DNA of 64,000 bases, taken from contig JADANN010000040.1 of assembly GCA_018806985.1 (NCBI GenBank), positions 156,001 through 220,000 on the forward strand. The letters run 5' to 3'. This document shows positions 32,741 through 44,200 of the stretch, piece by piece. Within the stretch, counting starts at the first letter, position 1, and each line of letters opens with the position of its first letter. Source of the stretch: Angiostrongylus vasorum (taxonomy: Eukaryota > Nematoda > Chromadorea > Rhabditida > Metastrongylidae). The notes below the pieces were generated by a model. That model was not told where the DNA came from and made no database searches. It saw nothing but the letters and a program-made list of their open reading frames with translations. A program made the position numbers and the translations under genes.

Positions 32741-33449
32741 CGTATCAAGTAAAAAAATTTTTGAAATTCATTTAAGTTTGTACCAGGGTGCTAGGCCTTA
32801 ATGGACACAATGCTGCCTTTAAAGCTCATTCATTAGCTAATGATCGTTTCCGTGCGTGATCGACCGGATTGACGTCGAACTTCACAACATGAGCTTTGTT
32901 ATCTGTGAAAGAGTGGAACGAATCCGTTTTTAGGTGTGAACTGAATGGACATAACAATTGCAAAAGTATCCACATCAAAGGGTTTGCAACTTGACTGCTA
33001 GCCTTAATAATCAATACTTTCGTACACTACTAAGCTAACATGAAGTTCTTGCAAAACTTTTACACGACTAACGCATAGCGCTTTCAGCTTAAAAATGCTG
33101 GCCCTTCGACTAGTCCTAAGCAGCCGCCAATCGTCAGCTTATGCGTTTTTTGCCAAACAGCTTTCTTCAGACAAAAGGTGCTTTTTCGGGAGTGCCTACG
33201 ATTGTTCATCTGTATTAAACTTTGTCACTTTTGTCGTTCACCGAGTCGGTGTCATACGGTAGAATACAGCTTATAGATAAAGAACAGTTAGTGAAGGTGA
33301 AGTTGCTTCAACTTTAAGCTTTTTGTTTTCCTTTCATAAATGAATATACAAATCAAGAAAAACTTATTCGAAACTAGTGTGATAGGGACATGACTGTGAT
33401 GTTTGACTGAAAAGCTGGTGAACAGGAGATCGAAGTATTAATGAAAGAT
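32741..33449. other. No gene recognised
   Basis: No supported coding frame; possibly unrelated flank of copy Q. Confidence 0.35.
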
Positions 33450-33584
33450 TGAACTGTATTGCGGTCATTCGTGGTTCGAAGGAAACGAGGATTTCATTTA
33501 GAACTTCTTGGTGTTCTTTTTGATAAGTTTGCTAAATGGTGGAACGAGTACGTAGAGTTAACCTTTTGTTTACTGCATATTATA

Positions 33585-33775
33585 ATTTTTTTAGGACAGG
33601 GTATTATGTGTGACTCGACCACAATGATGCTGAGGTGTTCACAAAACTCCAGACCGCAGGTGTCTGCGGTGGGGAACGAATGCACTGTTATCGTTCCCAG
33701 GGCTAACGCGTTCACCACCACACCACGCGGGTCCTTCGTTTCGCCTATCTCAACTATAACTAAGCAATTTCTATG
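33585..33775 (-). repeat. SINE1 insertion in copy Q
   Basis: GACAGGGTATTATGTGTGAC, GATGCTGAGGTGTTCACAAA, GTGTCTGCGGTGGGGAACGA, AACGCGTTCACCACCACACC. The copy P sequence runs through this point without it. Confidence 0.78.
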
Positions 33776-34089
33776 AAATAAGACAGTATTTCATACACCT
33801 AATAAAGGCGGTTTTCTTATGTTTTTATGCTTATCTTTATTTCCGAATTTAAATTCTAGTTGCCATTTTATTTGCAATTTCCACGCAAAGACGAGTACAA
33901 AAAACTTTACTGCTGGCTGTGCCAGTAGATCTGCTATCTGTAGTACTCCGTAGTCCACCTAAAATACGAGGAAATTATGGATGTGAATTGCATTTTCAAG
34001 CATGTTCTATTACCAAATTTTGTACATTGGATTTTTGCATTCATGATTGATATTTTGTCGTCCACTGAAAAACCACTTCTGAAAGGGCT

Positions 34090-34245
34090 CAAGACCCACT
34101 ACATAACTAGGATGAAAGAACAGTCGGAGTCACGTAGTGCGTGGTTAGGAGAATGATGCTAAATCCTCGTATCACGCAAGGGAGAGAAGTGATCCGCACT
34201 TCCACTTGCGTTGAGACGGATCACAGATGATGTCGCATGTAGAGG
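34090..34245 (+). mobile_element. RTE relic
   Basis: AGGATGAAAGAACAGTCGGA ... ATGCTAAATCCTCGTATCAC ... GGGAGAGAAGTGATCCGCAC aligns with ORF2 codons around the SVIERAVERAMLGV segment of the RTE at 37700-37830. Confidence 0.6.
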
Positions 34246-34719
34246 GATATCAAATATAATATAGGGAGCTGTACTAGCGAAGAAGTGATAGCCAGTTGTT
34301 CCCACAGGGGTATTAAGTGCACAACAGGAATACCACTCGATTCATTGGCTGAACGTCTCTAGGAAGAGCTTGTAAAAGGAAATGGTCACTCGATAGAGTT
34401 AAGCCACCAAATCGCCAAGCAGGAGGTACTGATCAACTGATAGTTCCTGAAGTTTTTCCGAACTGATAGGCGATTACCAAAGTGAATTTCCCTACAGAAA
34501 AAACCCTTTTTGTCTCGAACCTCTTCTAGTTTGCTTAGACACTAAATGCGTTAAATATAGGAAAAAGGTTACTAAATCATGCAATATCGCACATATGACT
34601 TTTCTAGGAACTTCACTAGGTTCCCAGGTAGAAACTGATTGATTTGATACTCTGCCGTTTTCAAAACATTTATTCCCACCAGTGACTTCTAAATTGTTTC
34701 ATTGAAGTCAAGCTGTTCG

Positions 34720-37700
34720 TTGTACTACCCCAATAATATGTGGAAGATGAACAAAACCGGTTAGTCGCGAGGCTACGTGGCGCGTCCCAAGGTGGCGGAT
34801 AGGGGGTTAATCGCGGACCAAAAGCGACGTTTGCTTCCCTGAGACGCAGGTGGATCCAGGGGATGGACTCCCTGTTTCTGCTGCGCCGATTTGGCACATA
34901 GTTTCTGCATTTACGGATAGTATTCATGCACGCGTGTGTGGGTGCGTTCTGTTTTGTGCAGATTGTATTCTACGAGTCAACTCGGCCAAAAAGCCTGCAT
35001 TCAAGTGATAGGGGAAGTATATGGGAGGCGGTCTGGAGTCGCCTCCAATAAATAAGCTCCATGTCCCACTCTGGGAGAGCCTGACAAGCTACCTGTGAGT
35101 ATACCAAGCCCCCCACGTTCAGAGCCCAGCATACTATACGTGAGTATCAAAAATGCTAAACACAGTAAAAAAAACGGGCCTCATTCCCCTGACCCCGAAA
35201 AGAGGCCCCAATTTCAGCAGCGTTGGGTAGGACGAATACGAAGAGGCTGCTAAAATCTCAGGGCCAATGGAAGCTGCCCGGATTTCAAAGAACTATGGTG
35301 ACGATCTGTACCTACAATGCACGTACACTTGCATCCGAGTCCTCCATAGAAGACTTGCTCATTCAAGTAAGAAGGATAAAGTACGACGTCATAGGGCCTG
35401 GCCGAGACGAGAAGACGCCAGCCTTTCAACGCCGTCTATGACACCGGAGAAGAACTGTACCTCGGAACATGCGACAGTAGAGGGAGTTAGTGGCGTCGGC
35501 GTTCTCGTCAACACGAATTTGTCCATGAACATCGATTCATTCGAACAACTTACAACCCGAATCGGACGTTTACGATTAAAAAGATGTGGATCAATTCCCG
35601 CTTTGAAAATCTTCGTCGTTTACGCGCTGACATTAAACTATGACGAAGAAGAAGTCGAAGCGTTCTATATAGACTTGGAGAAGTTCTACAGAGAAAACCA
35701 CACATTCTTCAAGGTCATCATTGGAAATTTCAACGCCAAGATTGGACTAAAAAGAACGTCTGAAGAACGTCACATTAGGGACCCACAGATTAGAATGGAA
35801 CGAACAGGGTGAGCGGCTATCTGAGTTTATCATGACGACCAAGACAATCCATGGTAACTCACAATTCCAGAAGCCCCACCCTAAGCGCTGGACGTGGGAG
35901 TCTCCCAATGGAGAGTACCATGACGAAATAGACCACGTCATAGCAAATAGAAGCTTTTGCCTAACCGATGTCGCTGTTGTTCCAAAATTCTACACGGGAT
36001 CAGACCACCGTCTCCTTCGTGCAAGATTCTATTTCTCGCGGAAAGAAGAAAAAAGCCGCCAAATTCAAAAACCGAAGTCCCAGAACCACCGTAAACTGGG
36101 ACTTATTCAATTCATTAGTCGGCTGTTGGGAAGATGCCGTTGTCGATAACATCGACGAAGAATACGATCGGCTCATTCAACATTTTCACGTTAGCGCTAT
36201 GAAAGCTGAGAGTTCGAAAGCTACCAAGAGACGTCTGTCTCCAGAAACACTCGAGCTAATACGCCAGTGTAGGATCGCACGAGCTGCAGGCAACCGCTAA
36301 CTAACGTCCGAACTTGCAAAACAGTGCAGACAGGCGATAAAAAGAAGATCTTAAAGAGAGAACAGTAGCAGTAATGGTCGAAGCTGCAGAAGCAGGGAAA
36401 AGCATTCGCAAAGCCAACCAAACTTCGCCAATTACAAGACCAAGATTATTGCACTCCGACGCCCAGACGGAACAGTTACGGCATCCAGAAGCGAAATGGA
36501 GAAAATCATTCACGAATACTACTCGGATCTGTTCGATAGCCACGTTCTCCTTCCGTCATATGAAATAAAGGAGGATGGATATGTTGCACTATCGGTTCTC
36601 CCCTTCTGATGTCGGACATGTCATTTAGTCGGTGACAAATCAAACAACACCAGCTCCGGAGAGGATAAGACCAGAACACCTGAAGAACCTTCCGCCAGTC
36701 CTCATAAACACACTGGCTCGGTTCTTCACACGTTACCTGTCCGAATGCAAGGTCCCTACCCACTGGAAGACCAGCAAGACTGTGTTATTGTTCAAGAAGG
36801 GTGACCTACAGGATATCAGCAACTATCGTCCAATCTGCTTATGTCTGTCATCTAGAAACTTTTCACTCGAGTCATCCTAAATAAGATTGACAGAACACTG
36901 GACGAAGGACAGCCATATGAGGAGCAATCAGGTTTTCGAAAAGCATTTAGTACGATGGACCACATCCACACGGTAACAAGGCTCATTGAAGTATCGCGAG
37001 AATACAAAAGACGGCGCTGTCTCACTTTCATCGATTTACAAAAGGCCTTTGATTCAGTCGAGATAGAAGCAGTCTCGGAAGCTCCCGGATTGTCAAGGAG
37101 TCCCTACTCAGTACATAAGGATTCTTCTTGAGCTGTACAATGATTTTACAACCAAGGTATCACCATTCTACGACGCTATTATCATTGACGTCAAAAAGAG
37201 GAGCTAGGCAAGGCGATACCATCTCGCCAAAATTATTTACCGCCACCCTCCAGAACTTCATGCGAACATTGGAATGGGATAATATTTGAGTGAAAATCGA
37301 TGGTCGGCAGTCACACCATCTTCGCCTAGCTGGTGACATCGTCCTTATAACACCAAACATTAGCCAAGCGGAACGAATGCTTACCGACTTTGATAAAGCC
37401 TGTGGAAAGATTGGTCTTCAACTAAACCTCATAAAAACGATGTTCATGAAGAATGGATTTGTTTCGCATGCCCCATTCATGCTCAATATCTCCGAATGCT
37501 CCAGTTATATCCGTCTAGGTCGGGAAATCAATATGGTGAACGACCTAGCTCCAGAGCTGAGCAGAAGGAAACGAGCGGCTTGGGGTGCTTTCAAGATCAT
37601 CGAGGATGCAGTGAAGAGAACAAGGAACATCCGACTCCGTGCCCACCTTTTCGACTCAACGGTACTTCCTGCCCTCACGTATGCGTCAGAAACTTGGTCG

Positions 37701-38155
37701 CCGCGTAAGCACGATGAAACGTCACTTAGCGTTATTGAACGCGCAGTCGAAAGGGCGATGCTAGGAGTATCCCGTTCCACACAAGTAAGGGAAGGGATCC
37801 GAAGCTCCGATCTACGTCGACGATCAAAAAATCAATAGATGCCGTTCCGTACACCAAACAATCGAAGATAAGATGGGCCGGACACGTAATGCGCATGAAT
37901 GACAACCGATGGACAAGAGCCGTTAGTGACTGGATTCCTCGGGATGTCAAACGTACTGCAGGAAGACCACCGACCCGATGGTCAGAGTTCTTCACAAGGA
38001 GCCTTGAAGAAAGATATGATGCTTGACGAGTCCCTTGAGCGAGCAGAACCCATTGGGCTACTCTTGCACGCGACAGGGGAAAAATGGAAGACTTACTGGT
38101 GCCCTCTCCAGTCACTCGACGATCAACGGGACTGCAGGTGATACACGTGATTTTT
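34720..38155 (+). mobile_element. RTE-type LINE, most complete copy, inactivated
   Basis: The 5' region (34720-35290) is GC-richer and non-coding here. The ORF2-like body starts near 35294 with VTICTYNARTLASESSIEDL. The endonuclease domain follows in shifted frames: GVGVLVNTNLSMNIDSFEQL (35490), GNFNAKIG where GDFN is usual (35733), RWTWESPNGEYHDEIDH (35888) and YTGSDHRLLRARF (35993). The linker has VNWDLFNSLVGCWEDAV. Reverse transcriptase has KTSKTVLLFKKGD (36770), FIDLQKAFDSVE (37030) and, at motif C, LAGD instead of FADD (37327). The C-terminal part has YLGREINMVNDLAPELSRRK-like residues and WIPRDVKRTAGRPPT. At least five frameshifts and several stops make it non-autonomous. It sits within copy Q of an older duplication. 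This order (endonuclease, then RT, no second ORF) is that of RTE-clade LINEs. Confidence 0.9.
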
Positions 38156-38249
38156 CTCATTTTTTACACCTTTCGCTCCTTTTTTCACCCCACTTTTTGT
38201 ACATTTCTGTTTTTAATTTCTTCTCATAAACATCGTTGGCTTTATTAAA

Positions 38250-39125
38250 CTAGCCGTACTCGACGGTTTTGAGCTCCTGAAGGAGAATTGAAATTTTTTT
38301 TCGTATTTCTAAGTACAGAATAGAGTTTTCCCGACTAACGCCCAACATAAAGTCTCCGTTCTGTAAACTACCATTTGCTAGCAAAAAGTGTAGGAAGACA
38401 GTTCTGTCCGTTAAAATAGACGACAGGAAACAAAATGGCACCTATAGGCGTCTTGCGATCCAGTGCCGCAAAACCTTTCTGCGTCACTTTTCGTGAAAGT
38501 CTTAAAAAAGAGACGCAACAAGATGAACAGACGGCTTTACATTGACGCACCGTGAATTGGTGATCGGCTGTGTAAGCTTCGTCAATCTTATTGTAATTAA
38601 GTTGGATACTTGGATACTTGAACAGCCCGTCCTCACTGATTGCGCTTGCCTCGGCATATTCTCCATTTTTCTGAGTTTTGCTGGTTTAGCCATTGTGCTT
38701 CCCTGGTGTACTAAGGTCAGCCTAGCCAAAGGCTGCTCCAAGTCATCACCAACACAGACAGTAGCAGCCCTTATGGATCAGAGGAATGTTTGCCACAGAG
38801 GGAGATTTGCCACCATGCGACTTTGATATGAGGACGGTGGTGGATCCTGGTATTGGTTTACTCTTAGCTGGGCTTCCTGATGGAAACGCCGGGCTCCCTC
38901 TCAGCATGGGAGACCCTGCCGTGTGGATAAATCTCCTTGCTGAACATTGCAGCCCGACACCCTGGAACATCTCCTAACCACCATGATACGGTAAACCGTC
39001 GGGCGGTGTTGTGATTTATGCAGCAAAAACCATTTAATGCATTGTTACGTCCAGATAATAGTAATTTCCTACCTGGAAATTGTAAAACCACGAATAACAG
39101 TGAGCCAAATATATTCAAATAACGA
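38250..39125 (-). pseudogene. Relic partner of 28905-29557, split by R3
   Basis: The minus strand keeps the hydrophobic stretch NIFGSLLFVVLQFP followed by a donor-like G|GTAGGA (39118-39060) and the block ILLQELKTVEYG (38293-38256), which matches LLQVLETVEYG in copy P and, at DNA level, exon 2 of the gene at 3957. No ATG precedes the hydrophobic stretch. An R3 repeat lies between the two parts. Confidence 0.3.
38600..39000 (+). repeat. R3 dispersed repeat, full-length
   Basis: TTGGATACTTGAACAGCCCG start, then AGTTTTGCTGGTTTAGCCAT, GCAGCCCTTATGGATCAGAG, GAGATTTGCCACCATGCGAC and GGAACATCTCCTAACCACCA. The ORFs at 38542-38977 are shadows. Confidence 0.8.
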
Positions 39126-39520
39126 TGTGCTTTTTCCTTAGAAACTAAGTAAATTTTGCTCGAGTGATTTTGGATGTATACTCGCTACCGATAGCTGTTG
39201 CAATGTTTAAACCTTCTAGGCTTTATGGAGAGTGATCCCTCCTACCGAAGAGTGAAGCTCGTGTTCTTGCACTTTTAATTACAATGTTTGGTCAAAGTAA
39301 GACCCTCGACAGTGTCAGCAATCCAAAGAAGGGCATCGCCCCCTTCGAAAAGCGGTGATTTACTTGAAGCGAGCCATTGTCGACAAGGATTTTGGTCATC
39401 TTTACCGGCTCACGCTTGACGTGTGGAGATTTGTTTCGCAGCAGAGAACCTTAGCGTGCCTAGGAAGCATTATACTGTAGTTTAAAGAAAAAAGGAGTGA
39501 TGCAACTAGCAATGATGGTT

Positions 39521-41205
39521 GCTCTTACTGAGCACTGACGGTGTCTTCAGATCGAGAAGTAGTGATATCTACATTAGATATCTTCACAGTGGTCCTACTC
39601 TAGCGAAGTGGCGAAGACATGAGCAATGGTGGAAGTGGAAGAATGAATCATGTAGACTTACTTCCGCCTGTCCCAATGTCTTCGAAGTGTTTTTCTGGAA
39701 GCATATTCTAAACTCTACTTTACTAATGTTCTGAGCGTTTTCATCTAGGCGGTTTGCGTGATGTTCGATATCTTGATTCCAACGGAAGTGCATTATGTTT
39801 CAGAATTCTGCAAGCCTTATAGATATGAGTTATTGCTTCATATAACCCAATATGTGCATCAAGAGCCCTCAAATTCACCTCATGTATCCTTCAAAACACG
39901 CCATAAAGACGTTTTTTTTCAGTTTATGGCATACTTGATGGATGGCTCTAACAGAAACCTTGAGCTAGGTAGTAACAAGGCTATGTGTTACGTCCAGTGG
40001 TAGTGCACATGTTTACACGAACTTTTCACTAAACTTTATTGGACCAGTGTCTCAACGTCATCGCCTTCTTCGGAACCGCAGTGGTTCGAGATGAGTGCTC
40101 TTCTCGGTTAGATCATGCGACCTAATCTTCGTAGTGATATCGGGTTTGATCGAATGGAAGGGACACCGTGAGATTGGATTGATATCAATAGTCGAGGTCT
40201 TTTCGATTAACTCAACGAGAAACATGACCGAACCTTTTGTGAGAAAAATGGACAAAAGTTCGAGTGCTTACAGCCCCTCTTTCATTTAAAAATACATAAA
40301 GGTGAGCTTAAGTATCGTAAAATGTTTGGCGACTTTGAAGGACAACTTTAGTAATGATCTCTTCTCTTACTACTTATATTACAAAGGACCCACCAAGATG
40401 ACACCAGAAAATTCTCTATTCTCCCTGACAGAATAGATTGGTATCTGGCTGGATTTGCGTGCTTGACTTGAACGAAAACCATCACACCTTCCATACAGAA
40501 GCCACTGTTTTTTACTGATTTTAGTAACAATTAGCCACGAGCAGTATTCCACCGCTTCCATAGAAGCGCACAGTTTTTACAAGTTAGTTTTCATAGTGCC
40601 TAGGAGTAGAAGCTGAGCTAAGATAATTTGTTCGAATCTATTATGAATCACCTACTTTGTACCCCCAAATTACCTTGCCTTGATCATTTGTTGCATGCAC
40701 ACAAAATAGTTTGGTCACTCGTAAGCATACCCATATACGCAAGTACGAATCATTAAGCGTATAGAGAAGGTTCTACTGATTGTGCTGAATCGCACCTGAT
40801 CGATTACCGCAAAAATCCCTGCCTTTCTGGAAAAATCCTCGCTGCAATGGCAAGGCAGCAAAATTATTTACCATCTAAATTGTCCAGAAGAAGATCTTAA
40901 TACGTTTCAACGATACCACGCTCACGTTTTCTGAAGAAAAGCACGACAAATTTTGACTCTGATCTCTGATTTATAACTAGATGTGCAGTGGCACATGAGC
41001 ACTGTGTGATTGGAAAATGAGGAAGTAGAAACACTACAACAGCTACTGACAACAGAAACATGAAATGTCAACAGTGCGAAATTTACATAGTACCTGCTCA
41101 CAAGCACTTCGGTATTTGAATAGATTTGACTTGCCGCTGTTTGTTGTTTCACAGTTTCCAGATTTAACTGGTAATGAGATGGTTTTGCTGAATGTGTGAG
41201 GCGAT
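39521..41205. other. No gene recognised; one terminus-like motif
   Basis: ORFs at 39519 and 39758 lack recognisable features. Near 40035-40080 the complement reads CCGAAGAAGGCGATGACGTT followed by ACTGGTCCAATAAAG, which resembles a retroelement 3' end but lacks the hammerhead GAAA, so I leave it unassigned. Confidence 0.35.
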
Positions 41206-41210
41206 CATTG

Positions 41211-41220
41211 CTATATAAGT
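41211..41220 (+). promoter_or_regulatory. TATA box of the micro-exon gene
   Basis: CTATATAAGT, about 45 nt upstream of the ATG at 41263, the same layout as the secreted-peptide gene at 3911. Confidence 0.6.
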
Positions 41221-41262
41221 CAGGAACAGAGTAAGACAAACTAAACAGTTGCCAAGCCGACG

Positions 41263-44200
41263 ATGCATAAGCCACTGGTCTTCGTCTTCAGTGTTACAAT
41301 AGGTCAGTTAATTGATTTTTGTTCTTCCATAGTTCAACAAAAATTAGCCCGACTCTCTCGTCGTTTGAAAGAAAAAACATCATTCATTAATATATTAGCA
41401 CATTTAAGTCGAGCGAAAAAGTTTGCTTTATTATGAAAAACTCCTTGTGATGAAGCAGTGGGTTTTTCCAAAACCAGTTTCTTAAATTTTCTATTTGGTA
41501 AGTTTAGAATCTTCTCGTTTCAAGTCGTAACGAACGCTTCCACTCTAAATTTACGACATAACATGACTTTTCAGCTCTTCTTCAACTACTCAGTACCGTT
41601 CAGTCTGGTCAGTTTTGTAATTGTTTGAATTGTTAGGCGCTAAGAACTTTTGTTTTTTTTTCGAATGTATCTTATTTACAAAATAAATACAAACGCTTCC
41701 TTGCAAGGTATTCACTGCCATTGAAAATCTGGTTTGAAAAATAGAACAGGGAGGGAAGCCACCAGCTTATTCAAAGCCCATAGTTTTCCAAAGAAGAGCC
41801 AGATTTTCAGAGAACACGAGAACACGAATATGCACAATGGAACCTTTATACTTTTGATTAAAGTAAAGAGCTAAAATTTGGGCTGAAAAAACAGCGTAAG
41901 AAGGAGTAAATATGATACAGTTAAGGTCCAAATTATCTCTGTTCGGTATGAAATCCAAAACAAGGAAATATAGTAAGCTCTTTAGTCGCAAAAACAATAA
42001 AAATTTTAAAGTCTAATATTCACATATCTCAGATGAACCCACTACAAGCAGTAGTAGCAACGGAACTACGGAGATAACTGGTACGATGAGTTTTTTGTAA
42101 TCTGCTTGGTGTAAAACTACAAACTGCTAATGTAGAAATCACTCAATAAGGATAAAGGATAAAGTTCTCGGCGTTGATTAATCCCTGAGGGATGCGCCAT
42201 CCATACGACTTTACTAATAAGTATCGTTGGAGGTGATTGAATTCATATCTGGCTTTGACAATGACTCTTGCTGGCCTACCGATGTATCGATCCAGTGCTG
42301 CTATCCTCCTAGACAAGTCTGGTACCAATTTGACGACCTTGGAGGGATGGAAGGCTTGGTGGAGCCACGGGCGCCAGGTTCGATTCCACGTGTGTGCCGC
42401 AGTGGCGCCTCCAACCACTGCGCGACACACGAAAGCACTTATATTCGTATATTTGCCAAAGACAGAAAAAAATAATTCCTTTGTATTTCAGCAGAAACAA
42501 CAACAAGCGAAAGTAGCAATGGAACAACTGAGATTACCGGTACGAGACCGTTTTTTGTCTGTTAGGCACACAGTATGAATAATATGTTACAACAATATAC
42601 ATTGATTTCAACACGTATCTTAGCAGAGGCTTGTGGATGATGAACTCTGATCTCAATGAAATTCCCTTTCAGTAATTAGTTATCAAGTTAAAAACTAGCA
42701 AGGCTTACTTGTAATATTTGTTGTTCTGTTTAATCCGTACCTCACCTAGCGAAATTTGTGTGGTATGTGGCCTGTGAAATTTCACATTTGTAATTCATAG
42801 AAAACAGGCTATCCAGCGCACTTACTGGTCTATGGAAAAGGATTGCTGTAGGAAACGCCAAGATATTTCTTCTGTATTTAAACGCTGGTGTCTAGTCTTT
42901 AGAGACACCTTTCGGCTACTGTAGAAAATCATGGCACTTACCAACTCTTTATTGTTACTGTAATCTTCTATTATTTCTTTAAACACTCTCTCAAAACGTA
43001 CAATTCAAAATCCAAGAATCTGGAACTCTTGCATTCAAAACCTCTTGCATACAGGTCACATTTTCACCAAAAAATCTGGACTTCCTACCAAAAGATGCAA
43101 AAGTTTGCGGAACACTTTTGAAAGAATTCAAGCCGATGTAAGTCAACACCATCCCAGATCTGTCTCTCTTATATAATTTTTTTTGCAATAGCACGGCAAA
43201 CGAAATGGTGAGTGCTCCCACCCCCTTCTTTAGGTGAAGATTGATTGAATGTTTTCGTTTCCCAAACAGTTGCTGTATGCTGTGCAAATTTCTACTTAAA
43301 GCAATGATCAAAGCACATTTTCATCTCTGGAACAGATTCCCATAAAACTTACCTTTCTTGCGTTTATCTTATCGTCCCCTTCATTACCGCCTTCTCACTG
43401 TTAGCCATACCTTAAATAACTAGTTCTGGGTTTACAAACAAAAGCTCTTAATCCACCACAGATTCTCTAACATTGAAGCCCTAGGATTCATGAACAACAG
43501 TGTTCGTCCAGTCACCACTGACTTCACCCTCATTATCCTTCTCCTCAGACACCGATTTCCGATTTCGCTCAGACTTGCTGAAAGATAGCGTGGAAATTTG
43601 CGCATATCTCTCTGCATCTTCAGCTTCCTCTTCGTCATTTTCCACAAGGAGTCTATTGCTGTTAACTTCTTAAGCTGCTGTCATGATGAAAGGCCAAATC
43701 CTAATTTTCCAGCGCTAAAATCCATTAAACGTGATAAAATCAGTACTTCACTACAATGTAAGGAAAACCAAATAGAGGAGCGATAGCACGGAAAAGTTTA
43801 AAAAGCGCTTTGACATTTAAAGTTCAAAGCCGAGACAAAATTTCGGAATTTTTTAGATCGCTTGAATTTTGAGCAATTCTGTAGTTTAAGAGGCATTGTA
43901 CAAAAAATTCTGCGTATACCCACTACCATAGATCAGATTCCCCTCCTAGTGTGCCTCTCAACATCTCAGCTTCCCTCAGTGATTGGGAAATTACTGGTTC
44001 TTATGGACAACAGTCATCGCTTTTTAAAATCCTAATCGTGCCAAACTTAGAGCCATTTTAAGTTGCTGTGCTCAATCACGTTTCTCGCATGGGATAGGCT
44101 GGTGCAAGAAAAGACAGCAAAATTGTCCCATTACAGTGATAATGGTAGGACCACAATGATGCAAACTAATGACACAATAGCTGGTAGCAATGTCGTTAGT

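Larger units (their letters stand above)
33450..39520. repeat. Old duplication, copy Q (partner 27280-29930)
   Basis: Same collinear blocks as copy P, expanded by insertions of SINE1 (33585-33775), a 3.4-kb RTE (34720-38155) and R3 (38600-39000), which are all absent from P. Confidence 0.6.

Noticed and set aside
40035..40080. Another hammerhead-bearing Penelope terminus
   Set aside because: The complement has a GAAGAAGGCGA motif, but the GAAA core and the stem partner are missing.
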